Below are positions 56,153-64,000 of a stretch of DNA of 64,000 nucleotides, piece by piece. The notes under the pieces are model-generated. The model saw only the letters and a list, made by a program, of their open reading frames with translations. It did no database searches and had not been told where the DNA came from. The stretch comes from Mortierella alpina (taxonomy: Eukaryota; Mortierellomycota; Mortierellomycetes; Mortierellales; Mortierellaceae). Location of the stretch: the NCBI GenBank assembly GCA_029449245.1, contig JANATF010000008.1, forward strand, positions 1,054,001 to 1,118,000. The letters are read 5' to 3'. The number at the start of each line of letters is the position of its first letter. Position 1 is the first letter of the stretch. A program made the translations under genes and the position numbers.

Positions 56153-57657
56153 ATGGACCTCTTGCAAACAGCGGCAGACTACCTGCCGCACTTGCTTTCG
56201 GCGCCTCTCTTGCCGCTAGCCGCACTCGCCGTCAGTGTCTTGGCACTCTCAACACTAACGGCAGCAGACACCACAGTCCAGGCACGGCAGGAGCAGCGGC
56301 TGAAGGAGGAGAGCGGAGAGGCTCTGATGCTGACCAAGATGCATGCCATTGGATTCGGAGTCATGGCAAGCATGGGTCTCCTCGCCATGTGGTTGTGGTC
56401 CAACGTGCTTGGTAAAACAAGAAACCCCCGATTGCAGGTTACGCATGCGACGATCCTCCATGGGAGACACTCGTTCTGCTGATGACGGAAGCGAAAAACA
56501 AGCTAACAGCCGTCGTCCATCCATTCGTTTATATTCCTTTGGCTCTTGTTCTTTCTCCGCTGGACGTCCAGTTTATATGACGTTGTTCACGTTCGGGCTT
56601 GGATCGTTTGTGAGTATCCAGCAGTGCATGCCCGACATCATGCAAAGACTTGGGCTCGGACGCGGACATACTTGGCATCATCTAACTGCTACAGGACTGA
56701 TGGTTATGTCGTGGTTTTGGCAAAGGAACTCTAGGTATGAGCCAATGTCCCTCATGATCGCAAGCACCATAAGGACACAGCGCTGTCGTTCTCAGCACAC
56801 TCACAGCCCATCACTTGTTCCTTTTCCTTCGTAGCAATGCATGGATCTTTCAAGACATCCTCGGCGGTAAGAAGGCAAAATCGAGTGCTATTCATTACGT
56901 GATATTTTAAATGGCCAGGTTTTTTCTCAACACATTCTTCACTATTGTGGAATCGCTGTGTATAGGATTTACCATCACATTGATGCTGAGAGTGCTCAAA
57001 GCCTCCTCCATGGCATCGCCTACACTTCTGCTCTTGACTGCCTTTGTGTACGACGTCTTCTTCGTCTTTGTGACACCTTATCTGACGAAATCGGGCGAGT
57101 CCATTATGGAAGCAGCAGCGACAGGAGCAGCCATGACAGTCAACGAAACTATCCCCATGCTTTTCAGGATTCCGAGCCAAAGAGGCGAAGCCATGTTGGG
57201 CTTTGGAGATGTCGTCCTCCCGGGAATTCTGATCACGTTTTTAAAAGAATGTGATGCACGGCTGGAGGACGACAGCACGCAATGGACAGATCTCGCTAAA
57301 TCGCACTCGAGTTTGACAACAGGAGTCAAGAGCTGGTGGCGAGGACGATGGGGCTATCATACTACAGCCATCCTGGGCTACCTCGTGGGTCTTGAGGTCA
57401 CCTTTGTGGCCATGATGTGGAGCCACAAGGGTCAGCCTGCGTTGCTGTATCTTGTGCCGTGCACCATTGTACCGGTCGTCTTGCTGGCTTCAAGGAGACA
57501 TGAGCTGTCGCTGCTTTGGAATGGCTGGGCTGAACTGGAGGCGTCATTAGAGGAAGATCAAGGCGCTGTCAATGAAAAGGAAGCGGAAGAGGATTGTGCT
57601 AGATCTACAGCGCAAGGCCCAGTGATGCTGGTGCCTTCAAAAGAGTTGTCCATTTAG
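56153..57657 (+). CDS. Signal peptide peptidase family intramembrane protease
   Basis: Presenilin-type aspartyl protease that cleaves leftover signal peptides and other type II segments within the ER membrane. Four exons (56153-56411, 56572-56734, 56835-56866, 56966-57657) give 381 residues. Several hydrophobic segments are visible. The catalytic motifs are present: AFVYDVFF (YD, about residues 180-181) and MLGFGDVVLPG (GxGD, about 230-233), with the conserved PAL motif (QPALLYL, about 309). The small exon (32 nt) and exon 4 join exactly at SNAWIFQDILG then FTITLMLRVL, a region conserved in the family. The first intron is set at 160 nt; a shorter alternative acceptor at 56437 breaks the frame. 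No signal-anchor extension is seen. Confidence 0.9.
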
Positions 57658-57957
57658 AAGTTTAATCATAGAGCACTCAATAGAGAAGAATCGCTTGTGA
57701 AATGTCACGCCTCCTCACCGCTTCCCTTCGACAGTCAGTCCTCCTGTGATCGCAGGAGGGGCGTTGAAAGGGGGGGAAGAGTTGCTGTTCACAAGCTTGC
57801 AAGAGCGCTTCTTGTGCCCGTGTTGAGTCCCTCACACATGGAGATCGGGAGGCGTGGCTTTGACCAATCATAGGAAAGGGTGCCAGCCCTATAGATTTGT
57901 CACTGTGCCACAACTTTTTACTTTTTCCCTCTTTTTGTCTCCACCCACCTGTTCGCC
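57658..57957. promoter_or_regulatory. Intergenic, promoter of CIA2
   Basis: 300 nt between two genes on the plus strand; T/C-rich just before the CIA2 start. Confidence 0.4.
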
Positions 57958-58886
57958 ATGACAACCCTGATTAACCAGAACCCTATAATCTACGAAGCCT
58001 CGGCTGGAAACTCGACCCGAGAGTGGCGTGAGGACGACGACAATGAGGACTCGGTCGATGCGATCGATGCCCAGGAAATCTTCGGTAATTTCATATAGTC
58101 CCCAGCAACGAAGAACTGTGCTGGACCTATTTGCACAGCTTCGCAAACACCATTTCTTTGGCAAGAGAAGGATGGCACTCGACAACTGACAAGACTTTCT
58201 CCGCTTCGTCCCTTCGACCAATGCAAACCCCCAACTCGCTTTTAGATCTCATTCGTTCTATTTCCGACCCTGAACATCCCCTTTCACTGGAGCAACTCAA
58301 TGTCACTCAACGGGACCATATTCAGGTTTCGGACGATAACAACAGTATCTTGGTCGAGTTCACGCCTACCATCCCACATTGCTCTATGGCCACACTGATC
58401 GGTCTCTGCATCCGCGTGAGGCTCCTACGATGCCTTCCTTCTCGTTTCAAGGTAAAAGAAACTTTTGACAAACCCAGGGGGAACCAAGGCGAGAGAGACA
58501 GATAACAGATGCACACGCCTATTCATAGCACGATGAGGCGTGCGGCGATGATTTTCCATCTCCAAACCTTGCAACTCCCATACCCACCTGCTTCGAAAGC
58601 GGTTCTTTCCGAGAGAATTGCACTCTATATCGTATTAAGCTTAACCATGAACCTTTTGTTGCTTTGGTTTTGTCCCCTTTTATTTTTTTTCCAGGTCGAC
58701 ATCTCTGTGAGGAAAGGAACCCATCAGAGTGAACACGCAGTCAATAAGCAGTTGAATGACAAGGAGCGAGTCGCTGCAGCTTTGGAAAACTCTCATTTGC
58801 TCGAGGTCGTGAATCAATGTCTGGCAACAGCTACAAGCGGCGGTATTGTAGCCAACATTGTCAAAGGCCCTGCGATCGTCAACTGA
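57958..58886 (+). CDS. CIA2: Cytosolic iron-sulfur assembly component Cia2 (MIP18 family)
   Basis: Targeting-complex subunit that helps deliver Fe-S clusters to cytosolic and nuclear proteins together with Cia1 and Met18. Three exons (57958-58084, 58246-58451, 58695-58886) give 174 residues. The MIP18 pattern is complete: DAQEIF then [38 protein letters not shown] with the conserved Cys (about C88), then [20 protein letters not shown] and the C-terminal LLEVVNQCL segment. Start and stop match the family. It converges on RIB7 with only 107 nt between stop codons. Confidence 0.95.
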
Positions 58887-58993
58887 AGAAAGCTGCCTCC
58901 CCCTCCCCTGTATCCCCTGCCTCAACGCTTGAGAATCCTGTACCATATACAATATTAAAAAAAAACGGAGTTTTCCATCTGTATGCTGTGCAG

Positions 58994-60030
58994 TTATGAA
59001 TGATTTTCCTTTGACGCTGGCTTGGCGACCATCATGACATCTCGACCCAGAAGATGATACGAGATGTCTTCAAATATTGGCGCACCCTATAAGTGATTTT
59101 CACAAGAAGGCTCAGGTTGGTCAATCATGGCTACCAAAAGGCAGAGGTTTTATGAGAACCCCCTCCACAACAACAAAAGAATTACCTCCGCATCCTGTAC
59201 TGCGCTGACTCCATGATCGCCAATGTATACGGGTGCAATCGTCAAAAGGAACGAGTGGACCAAGCCCGATCTCAGGAAGGAGGAGATCACGCCTGCACCC
59301 CCTTCGACCATCAAGGACTGGATCGATTGCTGATAGAGTGTCGACAGTAGCTCCGGTAAAGAAATACGTCCCTGTTCGTCAACAGCTAACACCAACACCC
59401 TGGCACCTAATGCCTCGAGCTCGAGTCGCCTAACCACGTTATGCATGGGTCCAGTCAAAATCCAGGGCTTTTTGGGTGCTGTTGGCAAGAGTAGCTTTGC
59501 AGTCAATGGAAACCGCAACGCTGTGTCCAAGATGATGGGCTGGGGATGCTGAAGGGATGCTGTTGACTCTACTGAGAGATCCTCGGGTGATAAGCGCACT
59601 AAGAGGCCAGATGAAAACGAACAAAGATGATAATGAATTAACAAACACATTCCGAGTTGCCCGTCAGCTTGCTCGTTTTCAAGGTCTTTTGAACGTGGAG
59701 TGTACCTGTCAGTCGGGGATCATCGTTTAGAACAGTGCCGATGCCGACCAGGATAGCATCATGCCTTGATCTCAAACTATCATAGGCCGTTGCTATTTTG
59801 TAAGTTTCTGGAGCATATCTCTCGGGTGTTCTTATTTTGTTAGGGCACAGGGGATAATGGGAAACATACATGTGAGTAGCTTTCATGGACTGTGGACCAC
59901 TGAGGATCAGCTGCTGACCGTGTTTGCCAGCTATTTTGCCGTCGAGACTCTGCGCAAAGGTGAGGGTGACATGTGGCTGGGCAGCACTTGGGTCTGGCGC
60001 GAAGGCCATGTGGGACAAGAATGAGTACAT
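58994..60030 (-). CDS. RIB7: Riboflavin biosynthesis reductase Rib7
   Basis: Predicted 2,5-diamino-6-(ribosylamino)pyrimidinone 5'-phosphate reductase, an early step of riboflavin synthesis in fungi. Four exons on the minus strand (59870-60030, 59706-59776, 59186-59598, 58994-59086) give 245 residues, matching yeast Rib7 (244). The RibD-reductase pattern is present: VTLTFAQSLDGKIAG at the N-terminus, LRSRHDAILVGIGTVLNDDP across the first splice, HPQPIILDTALRFP, LMVEGGAGVISSFL and a final GAPIFEDISYHLLGRDVM. The start ATG is the first in frame; a second one 7 residues in is possible. It faces dynamitin in a divergent pair 379 nt apart. Confidence 0.95.
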
Positions 60031-60409
60031 GTCGGCAGTGAAGGATCAATCCTTGAGGAAAAGTAAAATGTAGCGAGGCAAAGAAAATAGAAGAGAAGAG
60101 GAAAGGAGATTGAGAATCGCGTCTTGGCCAAGTCACGGCCTGTGCATAAGCGCGCGTGTGTGTGTGTCAGGAACGAGCGTGAGTGCGCCTCTATTTTTGC
60201 ACATGACAATCACATGTGGCTCACAATTTGACCATCTCTCATCCCTTTCCTCTTCATTCCCCATCCGCTTGTTCAGCTGCGACTCCCGTCTTCATTCCTC
60301 CATTCAACCCCTGGACCCCACTTGTGTGTCATTGCTCCCTTTATTCAAGCTGCGTCGTTCTCCCTTAGCCCATCTCTCGAGCCTATCCACGACACATACT
60401 CTTTTGGAC
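60031..60409. promoter_or_regulatory. Divergent promoter, RIB7 and dynamitin
   Basis: Compact bidirectional region of 379 nt; pyrimidine-rich on the plus strand towards the dynamitin start codon. Confidence 0.45.
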
Positions 60410-62558
60410 ATGTCAAGCAAATACTCTACATTACCCGACATCGTATGGAACCACACCTTTGGAACTTTGCTCGAGATTCCGTCATTCTACCCCTCCTCTG
60501 CGTTCGCAAAAGACTGATGCATCCTTTTTCCTCTGATCTAGGACACCCAACCAGATGTCTACGAAACCATCGACGACGCTGGTGAGAGGGGTGCTCGCAT
60601 CCAAGGCATGGATGGCAAGGTTAGCCAACAAGAGTCTTTTTTGAAACTATGTATCGCGTCTTGAGGAGCTACCTTTGCAAACTGATAAATGATACTGTCT
60701 CGCGATATCGACCGTTGTTTTTTGTCGTGTACGCTAGGACTATGAAAGTGAGGAGGAAAGAGAGGGGATTGACAGGTCGGCTGTTTCTGTCAAGGATGCT
60801 GCTGCCCGTTTCAAGGACTGCGTTGTAGACAACTCTTCAGCTGGTGAGAAAAAAGATACATATCCTTCCCTTCCCTCAAAAACACCACTCCTCATCCATA
60901 CCTTGGCCTTCGTTCCCACATGCCTTATCCATCCTCTCAAGAAGACATTGCCCACTTGGACTGGCGCGCGTCTTCTCTGGATTAGACATGAAACCTAACC
61001 TATGCTTCTAAATGCTGTGCGGCTAGACTTCTCGGACAGACTGAACAAGCGCAAGAAGGCCATGTATCGTACATTCGTCAGGAGACCCAACCTGGAGAGC
61101 TCAGAGTACGAGATCTTGCCCAAGGAAATGCTCCTTCAGGAAACACCTATCCAGAAGCTGCGACGCCTTATGTACGAGGTCAAGGAGCTTGGCCAGGAGA
61201 CAGAACTGAATGAAAAGGTATGGGCTTTTAAAGTCACTCACAAGGAATGCCAAGGCGTGGAAAACGCTCAGTTATCTTGTAAGATAATAACAAGTCTATC
61301 GCACCTACAACTTTTTTGATGATCTGGGTGGCAATTATAGCAAGGAGCAGAGCTTTCGGCTGGAGAGATCTCACACAAGGATTTGCTGTCGCATGTCAAG
61401 TCGCTGGAGCATGACCTGACTGAGATTGGCCAGACGCTGGGCGAGGGATCATCAGTGGGGGTGCTCTCAAGCGAAGGACTGATCAAGCAGACCGACACTG
61501 GCAAGCGATTGCTTCAGCAGCTGCAGGCGATGAAGCATCTGGCCATCTCCAGCCCAGATGCGGATGGCTCGGGCGTCAAGGTTCCTGCGACGGCTGGAGA
61601 CGACAGGACTGTTACCTACGAGCTCTATTACAGCCCCGAGAATGCCAGGTTGCACGCCGCCACCAAGACCGCTGAACTTGCAGAGCGACTTGCAATTCTT
61701 GAGAAGGCTCTCGGATCGACCCAAATGCAGTCAGGGGTAAGCGTCTTTGTTGTTCCTACAAATGCTCGTGATCAGCATAGGTTATTTCTGAAAGCGATGC
61801 GTTACTCACGACCACATGTTGCGGTTTATAGGCTTCTCTTGTGGGAACTGTTGAAAAGTTGGAGCAACACATCAGCATTCTGAGCCAGCCACGTCAGCTT
61901 GAGCAGCTCTCGCGTCGCTTGAAGGTTGTCACGGGAGAGCTGGAGCGTGTTCAGGAGCTTCAGGCAAAGGATGCAACTGTTAGTGGAATTAGCGCAGAGG
62001 CAGAGAACAAGGTAACGCGAGCGCGTGCTTACTATTCTTGCACATACAGCGTTGTTGCTTCCCTGAGTAGCACCCATCATCGCTCTAACTTGGTCCCGCC
62101 TTGACGATATAGATCAATGTGCTATTCGAGCTGGTGGACAAGATCGATCCATTGGTGTCACTGGCACCTGTCTTGGTGACTAGGCTGAAGGGTCTTAAAG
62201 GTCTTCATGCTGAGGCCGCTGTCTTTTCAGATTCGATCAAGATGATTTCGAGCGAGCAAACCAAGATTAGCGAAGAGCTCAAGGGTCTTGACACTGTATC
62301 CAGCAAGGTGAGAAAGCAAAACAACATTGGCAAAGGGGTTTCTTTTACTTTTTTTTTTTATAGCACCGGAACTGGCCGCTGTTTTGTATGGACACTTAAT
62401 CACTCGCTCACTCACTCACCCTCATCATCCCTTGATTGTAACGACAATAGCTTCAGGAGAGTCTGACAGAAAACGATGCAGCCATCCAGAAAAATATTGA
62501 GCTGATTGACGGAAGGGTTACACAGCTAGTCGAGCGCATCCAACGCTTGGGTGCATGA
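60410..62558 (+). CDS. DCTN2: Dynactin subunit 2 (dynamitin, p50)
   Basis: Shoulder subunit of dynactin, the dynein activator for microtubule minus-end transport. Eight exons (60410-60442, 60542-60619, 60738-60843, 61027-61217, 61341-61736, 61832-62011, 62113-62307, 62451-62558) give 428 residues. The N-terminal peptide MSSKYSTLPDI then DTQPDVYET is the hallmark of dynamitin. The DFSDRLNKRKK segment follows, then long coiled coils (about residues 120-180, 270-330, 340-420). Exon 1 is only 11 codons. The donor of exon 2 (AAG/GTTAGC) is weak; a GTGAGA inside exon 2 is rejected because it breaks the frame. A dynactin gene fits a filamentous fungus. Confidence 0.93.
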
Positions 62559-63453
62559 GCGCGATCATCGCACACGCATGGTATTTTGGCCTATTCTTGA
62601 CCGATTTCTTTTTTTTGATCTTGACATGGACGCTACTACTGCATAGAGACCCTTTGGGCGAAGCATAGGCAAACTATATATCCGAGTCATAAAGCTCTCG
62701 TCAGTTATTTCTTTTCATGTTTTGACGCGGTTCGGACGAGGGCCTTTTTACTGAGCTCACGAGGAGGAGAGTAGAAATAGTGGACGTGAGACTGACAATA
62801 CGGAAGAAAGGCTTTGGTCCAAGTTACAAGTGATCTGTACTGAACAAGTGTTTTCCTCTGCTACTCCTGTTCCAGCGTATGCTTTGGTGGAGCGAGAGGA
62901 ATAGCTGTGATCATGGTGTTTTCCAAGTATGTTTTCGGCCGAGTATGAGCCGTGATCCAAATGCGGTGGGCGAGCGTGAGGATGGGAAGGGGAGCGACAA
63001 GAGAGAAAGTAACCATCCCTGTTTTCAGCTGCTGCTTGGCCATTTTGCTTGCCATGATGGTCGACAAGGATGGGTTTGAACTCCAAGGTGACCATGGTTT
63101 CCCGTCAACCGAGCGACACAGCATCGTGCTAAGGTGCTGGCAACGCCCTTATGCACGGTCCTCTTGCCGACACGAACGTGTGAAAGCGCCAACCAACCAT
63201 GTGACTACTCTTCGCTCCACTCCACAAGCAATTCCTTCTCATCCATCACATTCCTTATTTTTGCTCTCCTTGTCCATGCATCCATCCTTTGTCCTCCTCT
63301 GCACCCCATCCACTCCTGTCTCCACCTCACCGCCTGCCCAACTGGGCTGTATCTACAGACTCTTCATCCTGGCCGTCTCCCCACCCTGACCTTGCTCCAC
63401 CCGTGCACGCTGTCAGTCCCTCAGTGCTGCTCGTCATCCGTCCCTACTCGATT
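62559..63453. other. Intergenic region between dynamitin and the last gene
   Basis: Contains the possible microprotein gene at 62861-63055 on the minus strand. The final 250 nt are CT-rich, consistent with a leader of the gene starting at 63454. Otherwise nothing is seen. Confidence 0.4.
62861..63055 (-). CDS. Possible membrane microprotein of 64 residues
   Basis: Unrecognised. The ATG at 63055 is followed by G and opens a frame that begins basic (MASKMAKQQLK), passes through one hydrophobic segment (TFSLVAPLPILTLAH), then an Arg/Lys-bearing tail ending with Glu. This is the layout of small mitochondrial or ER single-span proteins. The reading frame also continues upstream of the ATG for 23 codons without a further ATG. 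No neighbour helps; it would be divergent from the last gene. It may be a chance ORF. Confidence 0.3.
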   Translation of the reverse strand: MASKMAKQQLKTGMVTFSLVAPLPILTLAHRIWITAHTRPKTYLENTMITAIPLAPPKHTLEQE

Positions 63454-64000
63454 ATGTCCATGGCCAAGCTCAACCCTCTGCGGGACGAAGAGTGGAGCAC
63501 AGCATCATCGCAGCGGGCGCCATCAACCGGCCGCCAGCTACAGACCCGAGCACACCAGCAAGATCGACGACAGCCCCCCCATAATCCACAGCAGCGAACT
63601 ACCACAACGGTCATGCGCCAAACAACCGTTCGACAGCTACACAGACAACCCTTCGTCACAAACGGCAGCAATAGCTACAGCCATAGCCATATCAGTGGCA
63701 ACAATAGCAATCATAACGGTAGCAGTAGTAGCAGGCAACTCGTACGGCAGCAACCTCCCTTTCCGCATCCACGGGGAGACTCTGCGATTCACTTCTCCCA
63801 TCGCCCACCGTCGTACTCGTCCCACTCAGGCCATAGCCGTCAGGCTCGAGAAGGGATCGCCAACTCGTCAGACCCGCGGTTCACCGCGCAGGACTGGAAG
63901 AACTGGATCAAAACGCAAGGCGACAATAACAGGAGGCCTGCTCCACGGACCATTATCACCACCAAATCGATACAGCCGTCAAAAGGACGGCCGCCTGCGA
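63454..64000 (+). CDS. 5' part of an unrecognised gene, cut by the window edge
   Basis: A reading frame with ATG at 63454 (context ATTATGTCC) stays open for all 547 nt to the end of the window without a stop, so it runs on beyond the edge. The visible 182 residues are low-complexity: Gln/Arg/Thr-rich, then Ser/His/Asn-rich, then a more ordinary segment near residues 140-155 (FTAQDWKNWIKTQ) that looks like the beginning of a folded or conserved part. A CT-rich leader precedes the ATG. No family is recognised. No stop and no intron are visible in this stretch. Confidence 0.6.
   Translation, partial: MSMAKLNPLRDEEWSTASSQRAPSTGRQLQTRAHQQDRRQPPHNPQQRTTTTVMRQTTVRQLHRQPFVTNGSNSYSHSHISGNNSNHNGSSSSRQLVRQQPPFPHPRGDSAIHFSHRPPSYSSHSGHSRQAREGIANSSDPRFTAQDWKNWIKTQGDNNRRPAPRTIITTKSIQPSKGRPPA

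Noticed and set aside
56412-56437. Short first intron in the signal peptide peptidase gene
   Set aside because: Using the acceptor at 56437 leads to a stop at the next membrane segment; the 160-nt intron keeps the frame.
60580-60619. GTGAGA donor inside dynamitin exon 2
   Set aside because: Joining it to the next acceptor gives an immediate stop; the later donor GTTAGC keeps the frame.
1-64000. tRNA, rRNA, CRISPR arrays or intact mobile elements
   Set aside because: I looked for box A/B pairs, repeated spacers, terminal repeats and transposase or reverse transcriptase motifs and saw none. A covariance-model scan could still find a small RNA.

Overview
The window is nuclear DNA of a filamentous fungus. 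Genes are split by short GT-AG introns (mostly about 60-160 nt), genes lie on both strands without operons, promoters and 5' leaders are CT-rich, and the products are fungal (GPI-type chitin deacetylase, eisosome Pil1/Lsp1, Cgr1, Mtf2/Nam1-like, Snf2 with QLQ/HSA/bromodomain). A WW-WW-MyTH4-RhoGAP protein and a long Q-rich Pin3/Lsb-like SH3 protein suggest an early-diverging lineage, probably Mucoromycota and possibly Mortierella-like. The lineage call is inference; no marker gene settles it. I see no rRNA, tRNA, CRISPR array or intact transposon.

Layout, left to right. 0.1-1.5 kb: chitin deacetylase (+). 2.7-5.35 kb: F-box protein with a TATA box and about 1.1 kb of leader (+). 6.0-9.3 kb: epsilon-COP (-) and a mitochondrial Mtf2/Nam1-like protein (-), divergent from a WW-WW-MyTH4-RhoGAP gene at 10.2-13.7 kb (+). 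14.0-16.0 kb: a gene with two degenerate forkhead-like domains (+). 16.5-21.8 kb: the SWI/SNF ATPase Snf2 (+). 21.8-32.2 kb: a 10.4-kb stretch with no convincing gene but several exon-like pieces. 32.2-35.8 kb: HSF-type transcription factor (+), convergent with the PP4 regulatory subunit Psy2/SMEK (-, 36.1-40.3 kb). 41.1-45.1 kb: Cgr1, the NEDD8 E2 Ubc12 and peroxisomal 2,4-dienoyl-CoA reductase (all +). 45.6-50.3 kb: giant SH3 protein (-). 51.3-53.3 kb: a small acidic protein and an SCP2 protein (both -). 54.1-58.9 kb: Pil1-like, signal peptide peptidase and Cia2 (all +). 59.0-60.0 kb: Rib7 (-). 60.4-62.6 kb: dynamitin (+). 62.9-63.1 kb: a possible membrane microprotein (-). 63.45 kb to the edge: the start of an open gene (+).

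The genes are mostly housekeeping and do not form one pathway. Loose themes are chromatin and transcription (Snf2, forkhead-like, HSF), membrane and cortex organisation (Pil1, SH3 protein, RhoGAP, COPI, dynactin), and peroxisomal or lipid functions (dienoyl-CoA reductase with SKL end, SCP2). I found no clearly new system. The most unusual items are the tandem forkhead-like gene, a start codon apparently split by an intron, a GC-AG intron, sense-strand poly-C tracts in introns and just after stop codons, and the exon-like signals in the 10-kb gene-poor stretch. Exon boundaries were chosen by splice consensus, unbroken frame and family motifs; exon sums are divisible by three for every complete gene listed.
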